This document shows positions 1 through 5,285 of a stretch of DNA of 6,536 nt, one piece after another. A program made the translations under genes and the position numbers. The notes beneath the pieces were generated by a model. That model saw nothing but the letters and a program-made list of their open reading frames with translations. It did not search any database and had not been told where the DNA came from. Location of the stretch: contig CANHYS010000125.1 in NCBI GenBank assembly GCA_947464585.1, positions 1 to 6,536 on the forward strand, written 5' to 3'. The stretch's first letter is position 1, and every line of letters begins with the position of its first letter. The DNA is from Planctomycetaceae bacterium. GTDB lineage: Bacteria; Planctomycetota; Planctomycetia; Pirellulales; UBA1268.

Positions 1-686
1 GCAGTCGCGCCCGGCAGCACGGTGACCTGGTCGATGTCTCCGTTGAGTTCACGCCAGACGTTGAGGCCGCTGCCTCCGGTGGCTGCCAAAACCACCCGAT
101 CACCACTGAAATCGGTGAACGTCAGTCGCTTTCCCACGGCGAACAATCCGTAGAAGTTTCCGCAGGCCGTGTCATCATTGTCGCCGTCAAACGTGACGCC
201 GTTGCTGGGATTGCCGGCGCCCCCACCGCCGGTCAGTGGATTCGAGGCGAGGTTGCCGTCGGTGATGGGCAACTCGCCATTGACGAAGATGCGATAGAAG
301 ATGCCCTGCTGCAGCGGACGCGCGAGCGTCAGGGTGACCTGGGAGGATGTTGTCGAGATGTCACCGTACTGCGCGGCGACGACCCTCACCGGCGGACCGC
401 TGGACGTCACTACCTGTGGATTTCCGCCATTGGGTGCGGTGATGCGATAGTTCGAAAGGTCGGTGGCCGTGCTGGAGAGCACCGGCCCATCGAAGGTCAG
501 AACAAGCGACCTACTTCCTGGCGTGCTCGTGATGGCGGTCAGCACGGGGCCGTTGCCGTCCGCCGACGAAAACACCTGCCGCTGTTCCAGAGGCTCAAGC
601 AACAGGCGGCAAGCCGACTTGCGTTGGCGGGAAGAATGATGCCGGCCGCCAACGCAGAGGTGGCCGAGAGTACGCCAGAATGCCAT
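1..686 (-). CDS. Secreted planctomycete surface protein with LEPLEQRQV motif and Ig-like domain (N-terminal part; runs off the left edge)
   Basis: An open frame of 228 codons runs from an ATG at 684-686 to the window edge, so the C-terminus is missing. A GGAAG ribosome-binding site (complement of 694-698) lies 7 nt upstream and supports this start. The N-terminus is basic (residues 15-28) and leads into LEPLEQRQV (residues 30-38), close to the LEPR-XLL-type motif found near the N-termini of many large exported planctomycete proteins. Residues about 47-150 look like an SbsA/Big_5-type Ig-like fold (LVLTFDGPV, then DLSNYRI, then VTLTLARPL and IFYRIFVNG). A Gly/Asn/Asp-rich stretch (GDNDDTACGNFYG) follows, then a repeat-like beta segment ending in LNVWRELNGDIDQVTVLPG. 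It is probably exported or cell-surface; no enzyme motif is visible. It is divergent from the SUMF1-like gene. The exact function is unknown. Confidence 0.8.
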   Translation of the reverse strand, partial: MAFWRTLGHLCVGGRHHSSRQRKSACRLLLEPLEQRQVFSSADGNGPVLTAITSTPGSRSLVLTFDGPVLSSTATDLSNYRITAPNGGNPQVVTSSGPPVRVVAAQYGDISTTSSQVTLTLARPLQQGIFYRIFVNGELPITDGNLASNPLTGGGGAGNPSNGVTFDGDNDDTACGNFYGLFAVGKRLTFTDFSGDRVVLAATGGSGLNVWRELNGDIDQVTVLPGAT

Positions 687-716
687 CGCGGGTCTTCCAC
701 GTTGTGATCAGAGCGA

Positions 717-738
717 CGTGGTGCTGCGGAACACCACG
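717..738. repeat. 7-bp hairpin in the leader of the gene at 1-686
   Basis: CGTGGTG (717-723) is perfectly complementary to CACCACG (732-738), with an 8-nt loop. It lies 31 nt upstream of the ATG of the minus-strand gene, so it probably falls in that gene's promoter or 5' untranslated region. No role can be assigned; a stem this short can occur by chance. Confidence 0.35.
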
Positions 739-852
739 ACCGCGGCTGGGCTCAGTTTCGCTCGACGAACGACACGCCCCATTTAACGCGTTGAGCCTAA
801 TTGCGGCCAATCGGCTCCACAAGTATTGGGCGGGCAGGATTGGGTGGGAAAT

Positions 853-917
853 GGGGACGGGAGCGACTTTTGCTGCGAGGCATTCCACGGCAGGGATTGG
901 AATTCGCTCCCGTCCCC
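853..917. repeat. REP-like palindrome (14-bp perfect inverted repeat)
   Basis: GGGGACGGGAGCGA (853-866) is perfectly repeated in inverse at 904-917 (TCGCTCCCGTCCCC). The 37-nt spacer holds a second short stem, ATTCC (882-886) with GGAAT (899-903), stacked against the right arm. A long GC-rich palindrome in a gap between genes is typical of REP elements moved by REP-associated tyrosine transposases (RAYT). From memory, palindromes with this GGGGACGGGAGCGA core recur in planctomycete genomes, but this was not checked. No transposase gene is visible. An alternative is a stable hairpin or terminator. Confidence 0.6.
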
Positions 918-1108
918 GATTATCCCGATCAGCGCGTGGGTGCCGACACCATCATCGTTGTGCGCGTTGCACGGGCAGTGAGCGTCTTGATCGCGGAGGA
1001 ATACATTCGCGGGTGCCCGCACTACGTAGCGGGGGCGTTTGCGGGAGCGGCGGAGTAGCGGCCCAGCAAACGCCATTGGCGAGTATTCGCGAGTCATTGT
1101 CTAAATGT

Positions 1109-1137
1109 TTGACACGCTGCAGCGATGGGGTGATAGT
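1109..1137 (+). promoter_or_regulatory. Putative sigma70-type promoter for the SUMF1-like gene
   Basis: A perfect TTGACA (1109-1114) is followed, after 17 nt, by GATAGT (1132-1137), which matches 4 of 6 positions of TATAAT. The predicted transcript would begin near 1144 and leave a leader of about 70 nt. The assignment is by consensus only; planctomycete promoters are less well characterised. Confidence 0.45.
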
Positions 1138-1201
1138 GGCGAGGCGTTTCATCCCGCATTGCCTCTCCTGCCGGCACCTTCGGCAATCGTCGCGTATCGC
1201 C

Positions 1202-1206
1202 AAGGA
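1202..1206 (+). promoter_or_regulatory. Ribosome-binding site deciding the start at 1215
   Basis: AAGGA ends 8 nt before the ATG at 1215. Another ATG at 1210 is only 4 nt from this site and reaches a stop after two codons, so 1215 is the functional start. Confidence 0.65.
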
Positions 1207-1214
1207 CCAATGCC

Positions 1215-2267
1215 ATGACTCGCCTCTCGCTCAAGACGCTTTCCCTTTGGCTGGCTGCAGTGGCCTGCTTCCTCGCTGCCTCCATCTCAAACGCAGAAGC
1301 GATCCAGTGGGTGACGGTCGGCGATCCGGGGAACGCGCCTGACACCGCTCCCGCCGGCTACGGTGCCGTGTCCACTTCATTCCGGATCATGAAGTACGAG
1401 TTCACGAACCAGCAGTACACGGACTTCTTACAATCGGTGGCAGCGACCTCCGACCCTTACTCGCTCTACAACGCGAACATGGGCAGCAATGCCGTTGGCG
1501 GAATCACCCGGAGTGGCTCGCCGGGGAACTACTCCTATTCGGTCAAGCAATACATGGGCGACAAGCCGGTGAACTACGTGAGCTGGCTCGATGCGGCGCG
1601 GGTGGCCAACTGGTATCAGAACGGGGCGACGAGTTTGTCGAGCACCGAGACGGGAGCCTATACGCTCAATGGTGCGATGCTCGGCGGAGCAGCGGTGAAC
1701 CCGGGGGCGACGTTCTACTTGCCGACGGAAGACCAGTGGTACAAGGCGGCGTTCTACAAGGGCGGGAACAACAACGCGGGCTACTGGAACTTCGGCACGC
1801 AGAGAGATACGGCACCGACGACTGTGACGGCGGATTCGACAGGGACCGGCTCTGCTGGCCTCAGCAGCACTGCGAACTCCGCGAATTACCTCAGCCGCGC
1901 CCGCTGGGGCGGAGACGCTTACGGCAATGTGACGACGGTGGGCACGAACGGTGGACCGGGGGCCTACGACACATTCGACATGAGCGGCAACATCTCTGAG
2001 TGGGTCTCGGGGGCTTCAGGTCATCCAGACGATGCACGGCTGCGGGGCGGCGCTTTTTGGGAGTACGACAATTACTATGTGTCGTCGGAATACAGTCAGG
2101 GTATGGCAGCTTCGGGCGAGGACATCAGCAGCGGTTTTCGTCTCGTAAGTCCGGCAAGCAGCCCCTCATCCGTCCCCGAGATTGACCCGAATAGCCTTGG
2201 GAGCGTCTTGGCACTCGTGCTGGGGTCGCTGGGGCTGCTTGAGCGTCGTCGGCTGAAAGTGGCCTGA
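1215..2267 (+). CDS. Exported SUMF1/FGE-fold protein with VPEID-type exosortase sorting signal
   Basis: The protein has 350 residues. Residues 1-29 are a signal peptide (basic start, hydrophobic 8-22, likely cleavage after AEA at 27-29). Residues 30-311 follow the formylglycine-generating-enzyme fold (FGE-sulfatase family): KYEFTNQQY (60-68), KPVNYVSWLDAARVANW (117-133), FYLPTEDQWYKAA (167-179), FDMSGNISEWV (254-264), RLRGGAFW (275-282) and SGFRLV (306-311). The catalytic cysteines of true FGE are absent; the only Cys is residue 18, in the signal peptide. It therefore cannot make formylglycine by the usual route and is probably a binding or structural member. The C-terminus is a tripartite sorting tag: VPEID (320-324), a hydrophobic helix (about 328-342), then ERRR (343-346). 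This would be cut by an exosortase and the protein passed to the cell surface or matrix. Identification of fold and tag is firm; the role is unknown. Confidence 0.93.
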   Translation: MTRLSLKTLSLWLAAVACFLAASISNAEAIQWVTVGDPGNAPDTAPAGYGAVSTSFRIMKYEFTNQQYTDFLQSVAATSDPYSLYNANMGSNAVGGITRSGSPGNYSYSVKQYMGDKPVNYVSWLDAARVANWYQNGATSLSSTETGAYTLNGAMLGGAAVNPGATFYLPTEDQWYKAAFYKGGNNNAGYWNFGTQRDTAPTTVTADSTGTGSAGLSSTANSANYLSRARWGGDAYGNVTTVGTNGGPGAYDTFDMSGNISEWVSGASGHPDDARLRGGAFWEYDNYYVSSEYSQGMAASGEDISSGFRLVSPASSPSSVPEIDPNSLGSVLALVLGSLGLLERRRLKVA

Positions 2268-2396
2268 TCGGCAAAGGCTGAAACAGACGGCAGCCACCGG
2301 CAGCCCGCCGTAGCCTCCCGGCCCTGCCCCGCCTCAGGATACGGCGTATGCGATCCCTCGTCACCGCCGCTGTGCTCCTCGCCGTCGTGCGGGCAC
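2268..2396. other. Convergent intergenic stretch upstream of the terminator
   Basis: This GC-rich stretch follows the stop of the SUMF1-like gene. It holds no supported gene. The only structure noted is a weak GGCTG/CAGCC pair near the start, too short to call a terminator on its own. Confidence 0.4.
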
Positions 2397-2441
2397 CAAA
2401 AGACAACGGGCCGGGCACCATGCGATGCCCAGCCCGGTTGT
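2397..2441 (-). terminator. Rho-independent terminator for the autotransporter-repeat gene, possibly bidirectional
   Basis: ACAAC (2403-2407) pairs with GTTGT (2437-2441), GGGC (2408-2411) with GCCC (2432-2435), and GGGCA (2413-2417) with TGCCC (2426-2430). There is one bulge, one mismatch and an 8-nt loop. Read on the minus strand, the stem is followed by CTTTTG, a short U tract. It begins 24 nt after the minus-strand stop at 2466 and sits between convergent genes, so it could also slow plus-strand transcripts. Confidence 0.7.
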
Positions 2442-2465
2442 GAATCGTCACGGGGGATCGCTCGC

Positions 2466-3821
2466 TCAGGCAGCCAGAGTAGGCGCCTGCCGCAGCCGCC
2501 GACGCCGCCACATCTGCCAGCCGCCACAGGCGAGCCCAGCAAGGGCCATGGCATAGGTGGATGGCTCGGGGACAACCGCCAAGACGCCAGTGTTCCGATA
2601 AAACACAAGCCGCTGGCCGTTAGGAGCGCTGGGCGTGGTCCAGTCAGATACCCATGCGTCGGCACCGTAACCGCCCGTGCCAATGGCACCGAACGTGAGC
2701 CCCGCGTACGGACCGCTGCCGCCGGCCATCGTGAGACTGGAAAAATCCCCCGACTCAGAACCGAACTGGAACAGTTGGAACACGGTGTCGTTCGCGTAGC
2801 TGCCGCTCATGGTGAGTTGGAGCAATCCGCCGTAGGCGATGTTGTTCGTCGCTACGATCTGGTCATAGAACCCCGCCGCCGTGCCGGTGATCTCCATGAG
2901 CGTGGTCGAGGAGCCATCCAGTTGCAGCGAGCCAACGTGGAGGGTTCCGGGACTGTTGCCGGGCGAGAGCGTGCCGCCAGCCAGCACCGTGAGCATGCCG
3001 TCAATCGTGCCGTTGCCGCCGAGGAGCGCACCGTTGCCGACGGAGACAGCTGTGTTGCCCAGTCGCCCGTTCACAAGCAGCGAACCGCCGTTGACCGCAG
3101 TTGGGCCGGTGTAGCTGCTCGTGCCCGTGAAGGCTAGCGTGCCGCCGCCCTGCTTCGTGACCGCTCCCGTGCCGCTGATAACGCCGGAGTAGTCGGAGGC
3201 ATCGGAGCGGTTGAAGATGAGCGTGCCGTTGTTCGTAAGTGTCGACACGCCCAGCACGCCGGTCGTGCCCCCGACGCCGATCTGGAGCGCGCCGCCGGCG
3301 TTGAGGTTGATCGTGCCGTAGGTGCCCTTGGAGACCGTACTGGCCACCGACACGAGTCCGCCATTCATCGTGAGCGTGCCGGTGCCCTGGCCGCCGACAA
3401 CAAGGTCGCCGCTGTTGGACCACGTGCCGCTGCTCACCGTGGCCGTGCCGTTGCTGCTGACGAGGTAGCCGAGAAAGCCGTTTGTGTTAGTGACGCTGCC
3501 GCCGTCCACGTTCAGCGTGCCGGTGCCTTCCCAGCCGACATAGAGTTCGCCGCTATTCGTCCATGTGCCGCTCGACACCGTGGCCGTACCAACGCCGGCG
3601 TAGCCAAGTAAACCGGTCGTGCTGGTGACCATACCGCCGGTCATGTTGAGCGTGCCGTTGCCGTAATAGCCGACGTAGAGGCTGCCGCTATTGGCCCACG
3701 TGCCGCTTGAGACCGTGGCCGTGCCGGTACGAAGAAAGCCGGTTGTGTTGGTGACGCTGCCGCCAGTCACGTTTAGCGTGCCAGTGCCGGCGTTACCGAC
3801 ATAAAGTTCGCCGCTATTGGC
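2466..3821 (-). CDS. Autotransporter-associated beta-strand repeat protein with PEP-CTERM signal, 5' end lost
   Basis: About 451 codons of a repetitive, Gly/Thr/Ser/Asn-rich exported protein remain. The first part has units of 42-47 residues of the form TVSSGTWxNSGxLYVG, GTGTLN, GGxVTNT. Next comes an autotransporter-associated beta-strand repeat (ISGTGAVTKQGGGTLAFTG, then SYTGPTAVNGGSLLVNG), then LSPGNSPGTLHVGSL and a C-terminal beta region (YDQIVATNNIAYGGLLQL). The last 36 residues are a PEP-CTERM tag: VPEP, a hydrophobic helix, then WRRRR. It would be a beta-helical surface protein released or anchored by an exosortase. No signal peptide remains and the repeat breaks off at 3821. The frame stays open to a TAG at 3903-3905, but the first usable start is a GTG at 3770, inside a repeat. 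It is most likely a truncated, non-exported remnant. Confidence 0.85.
   Translation of the reverse strand, partial: ANSGELYVGNAGTGTLNVTGGSVTNTTGFLRTGTATVSSGTWANSGSLYVGYYGNGTLNMTGGMVTSTTGLLGYAGVGTATVSSGTWTNSGELYVGWEGTGTLNVDGGSVTNTNGFLGYLVSSNGTATVSSGTWSNSGDLVVGGQGTGTLTMNGGLVSVASTVSKGTYGTINLNAGGALQIGVGGTTGVLGVSTLTNNGTLIFNRSDASDYSGVISGTGAVTKQGGGTLAFTGTSSYTGPTAVNGGSLLVNGRLGNTAVSVGNGALLGGNGTIDGMLTVLAGGTLSPGNSPGTLHVGSLQLDGSSTTLMEITGTAAGFYDQIVATNNIAYGGLLQLTMSGSYANDTVFQLFQFGSESGDFSSLTMAGGSGPYAGLTFGAIGTGGYGADAWVSDWTTPSAPNGQRLVFYRNTGVLAVVPEPSTYAMALAGLACGGWQMWRRRRLRQAPTLAA
3420..3821 (-). repeat. Tandem coding repeats (units of 126-141 bp)
   Basis: The Trp codon of the SGTWxNSG motif recurs at 3420-3422, 3561-3563 and 3696-3698, spacings of 141 and 135 bp. 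A fourth unit begins 126 bp further on (3822) but only its NSGELYVG half survives. Unit lengths are multiples of three, with small in-frame insertions between GFL and the next TVSSGTW. These are protein repeats, not a CRISPR array. Confidence 0.8.
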
Positions 3822-3822
3822 A
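3821..3822. other. Rearrangement junction truncating the repeat gene
   Basis: The plus-strand text CCGCTATTGGC (3811-3821) is identical to the same place in the previous repeat unit (to 3695). There the text continues CCACGTGCC, but here it continues AAGAAATCG, and nothing further matches a repeat. All sequence to the right is unrelated, so this is a recombination, insertion or deletion end point, or a false join in the assembly. Confidence 0.65.
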
Positions 3823-3835
3823 AGAAATCGGGAAG

Positions 3836-4084
3836 TTGCAGGCCACCCGGGCGAGCCATGTCGAGCCAGATGCCGAAGGCTACTGGTGGGCTGACATGGG
3901 GCCTATTGATGGACCTGTTTTGGGGCCCTTCAAGCACCGGACGGAGGCGTTGGAGGCGGAGCGCGGGTGGCTGGCTGCGGCGAATCACGACCTCATTGGC
4001 TCCGATCAATGGCGAGCAGCCACAGGATTATCCACGCCGCATGGGTTCATCCCGAGCAGTTTGGATCGGGTGGTTCTCCATTGA
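3836..4084 (+). CDS. Small hypothetical protein, possibly a fragment
   Basis: This 82-codon frame starts at a TTG with no well-spaced ribosome-binding site. The first two thirds look like real protein: HVEPDAEGYWWADMGP, then GPVLGPFKHRTEALEAERGWL. Its WWAD, GPVLGPF and EALEAERxWL pattern recalls short uncharacterised proteins that I remember from near mobile elements; this is unverified. The last 25 residues look random and overlap an inverted repeat. The frame stays open leftwards to the rearrangement junction at 3822, so the true 5' end may have been lost. It is convergent with the DinB gene. No function is assigned. Confidence 0.4.
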   Translation: MQATRASHVEPDAEGYWWADMGPIDGPVLGPFKHRTEALEAERGWLAAANHDLIGSDQWRAATGLSTPHGFIPSSLDRVVLH

Positions 4085-4099
4085 ACGACGATCCAAACT
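4058..4099. repeat. 11-bp perfect inverted repeat downstream of the DinB gene
   Basis: AGTTTGGATCG (4058-4068) is perfectly complementary to CGATCCAAACT (4089-4099), with a 20-nt loop. It lies 19 nt past the minus-strand DinB stop and overlaps the end of the plus-strand frame at 3836-4084. Neither side has a T tract, so it is a poor intrinsic terminator. It may still mark a transcript end or a mobile-element remnant. Confidence 0.5.
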
Positions 4100-4117
4100 T
4101 ACGCCAGTGATCGGACT

Positions 4118-4744
4118 CTACTTGTCAAAAGAACCAGACAAGAATGGCCGATCTGTCAGTCGCCGAGCGACATTGTCGCGATGATGATCAAAGTGAAAAA
4201 GCGTAAAAATCAACATTTCCCGAAGAGTCAGCCGCCCCAAGATAGGATGCGGCAGGCGATAGCGATCCAAATCCACCTCCCCCCATGATTTAATGGCGTT
4301 TTCCAAGTTGAACAGTGTGGATTCACACTGACCGACAAGTCGCAGTTGTTCAGCAGCCGTATCAAGTGGAGGCGCGGCATGAATGGGTGCGTAGCGCCCT
4401 GCGGTTGCTCCGCTAGCAAGACTGTCGAGGTACGTAGATCGCAAAGCCTCCCAACTCCGAGATGGCGTACGCGACACGCCGAAACATAGGCGAAGTATCA
4501 GTCGCGGGATACGCAACGCCCGTGATACCGGCACCGTGGAGATCACAAGATGATGAACATTATCCGAAGGCGACCACACGCCGTCATGCCGAGACCAGAA
4601 TCGCTCCACATCGATACGCCGCCAGAACTGGAGGCTGTCAAGGCGAAGACTCGCGAACATTGCGAGAATGCCTTCCTTAGTCGGTGCGACCTGCGGTGAC
4701 TCACGCACGGTGATTGGTTCTGGCGGCCGACCGCTTATCGCCAT
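4118..4744 (-). CDS. DinB-superfamily metal-binding protein
   Basis: The product has 208 residues, taking the ATG at 4742-4744; this start is 7 nt after the stop of the preceding gene and follows the purine-rich GAGGAGTAGAGAGAAG. The frame is open further upstream, but that part overlaps the membrane-protein gene. The fold is that of DinB/YfiT four-helix proteins: FWRRIDVERFW (40-50), NVHHLVIS (62-69), then HPILGRLTLREMLIF (166-180) running into H184-x3-H188 (HFDHH). H64 or H65 with H184 and H188 would form the usual three-histidine metal site. Family members include thiol transferases and damage-induced proteins of unknown role, so the substrate cannot be named. It is probably cytoplasmic and translated together with the membrane protein upstream. 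Confidence 0.85.
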   Translation of the reverse strand: MAISGRPPEPITVRESPQVAPTKEGILAMFASLRLDSLQFWRRIDVERFWSRHDGVWSPSDNVHHLVISTVPVSRALRIPRLILRLCFGVSRTPSRSWEALRSTYLDSLASGATAGRYAPIHAAPPLDTAAEQLRLVGQCESTLFNLENAIKSWGEVDLDRYRLPHPILGRLTLREMLIFTLFHFDHHRDNVARRLTDRPFLSGSFDK

Positions 4745-4751
4745 CTTCTCT

Positions 4752-5180
4752 CTACTCCTCGACGACCAAGGGACGCAGGTCAACTGGCGGAACGCCGGCT
4801 GTGCCTTCGCTGCGAGCCGCAAGATGTGCCGCCAGTCCACATGCAAGGCATACAGCGGCAACGATGTCCATGACGAATACTTTCCGCAGGTGGTCGTTAC
4901 AGCACCCCTCTTGCCAAGCAATCATCAGGAACGAGCCCACGCTGATAGCGCCGGCAAGGAGTCCCGTGAGTCGTAACGGCGGAATCAGTGCTGCAACGAC
5001 TAACATTCCACCCAGAAGGCCGAACAGTACGGCCCTGTGTCGCAATAGGATCAAAAGGTTCGGATCGACAATGGATACCCCGTATAGGCCGAAAAGGTTT
5101 TTCTTACCGCATGCCCCCACTAACGGCAGCAAGTGAATGGCCGCGACGACGAGGAGCATAATCATGGTGATGGAGTGCAT
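4752..5180 (-). CDS. Small four-helix integral membrane protein
   Basis: The product has 142 residues. Four hydrophobic segments lie at about 5-24, 48-66, 69-89 and 101-121, with HRAVLFGLLG at 48-57 and a short acidic tail ending in EE. From memory it matches small inner-membrane proteins often mislabelled phosphopantetheine adenylyltransferase in databases; no such enzyme signature (HxGH) is present. The ATG at 5178-5180 is chosen because GGAG lies 5 nt upstream. The frame extends to 5267, but that would read through the attC-like site and give an implausible N-terminus. The gene starts 22 nt after the inferred cassette boundary at 5202/5203 and is followed after 7 nt by the DinB gene, so the two probably form one transcript. 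Function unknown. Confidence 0.82.
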   Translation of the reverse strand: MHSITMIMLLVVAAIHLLPLVGACGKKNLFGLYGVSIVDPNLLILLRHRAVLFGLLGGMLVVAALIPPLRLTGLLAGAISVGSFLMIAWQEGCCNDHLRKVFVMDIVAAVCLACGLAAHLAARSEGTAGVPPVDLRPLVVEE

Positions 5181-5185
5181 GCGAT

Positions 5186-5189
5186 CTCC
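5186..5189 (-). promoter_or_regulatory. Ribosome-binding site deciding the start at 5180
   Basis: On the minus strand GGAG, within CCGGAG, ends 5 nt before the ATG at 5178-5180. It favours this start over the in-frame ATG at 5267. Confidence 0.6.
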
Positions 5190-5196
5190 GGACGAC

Positions 5197-5285
5197 TGCG
5201 AGCGACAAAGATCAACGGGTCGCGGCCACGGGTCATCTATCATCCACGACGGTGACCGCGAGTCCATCGCATCGGATGGTTCGCT
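5197..5285 (-). other. Degenerate integron attC-like recombination site
   Basis: Read on the minus strand: left core AGCGAAC (5285-5279), 8 nt CATCCGAT, extrahelical G (5270), CGATGG (5269-5264), extrahelical A (5263), then stem CTCGCGGTCAC (5262-5252). The other arm is GTGGCCGCGA (5229-5220), an extra C, CCGTTG (5218-5213), 9 nt, then right core GCTCGCA (5203-5197). CGATGG pairs with CCGTTG using two wobbles; TCGCGGTCAC pairs with GTGGCCGCGA using one. The 8-6-9 spacing and two single-base bulges match known attC sites and the neighbouring site at 5917-6004. Its left arm matches that site at 20 of 27 positions. The right core has GCT where GTT is expected, so activity is doubtful. Confidence 0.6.

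Larger units (their letters stand above)
687..1214. other. Divergent intergenic region, no convincing gene
   Basis: This 528-nt stretch separates two divergent genes. Open frames cross it on both strands, but their translations are Arg/Pro/Ser-rich with no recognisable domain and they overlap flanking genes out of frame. It holds a 7-bp hairpin (717-738), a REP-like palindrome (853-917), a 9-bp inverted repeat (1034-1042 with 1066-1074) and a sigma70-like promoter (1109-1137). Both flanking genes must be transcribed from here. Confidence 0.6.

Noticed and set aside
1034..1074. 9-bp inverted repeat GGCGTTTGC / GCAAACGCC.
   Set aside because: It was noted as structure only. It lies upstream of the promoter at 1109, has a 23-nt spacer and no T tract, so neither a terminator nor an operator can be argued.
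783..1097. Minus-strand open frame of 104 codons over the REP-like palindrome.
   Set aside because: It crosses the inverted repeat and has a random-looking Arg/Pro/Ser-rich translation.
680..1342. A 220-codon plus-strand open frame over the intergenic region.
   Set aside because: It runs into the SUMF1-like gene out of frame, has no recognisable domain or ribosome-binding site and looks like chance in GC-rich DNA.
3420..3821. Regularly spaced repeats that could suggest a CRISPR array.
   Set aside because: Units are 126-141 bp, all multiples of three, and code for one continuous beta-repeat protein; there are no short direct repeats with unique spacers.
3995..4078. A third attC-like left arm after the DinB gene (minus-strand AAC, 8 nt CACCCGAT, C, CAAACT).
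   Set aside because: The base in the second bulge position is G, not A. The 6-bp arm has no good partner, only CCGAT pairs with an ATCGG downstream, and no GTT core is found at the right distance.
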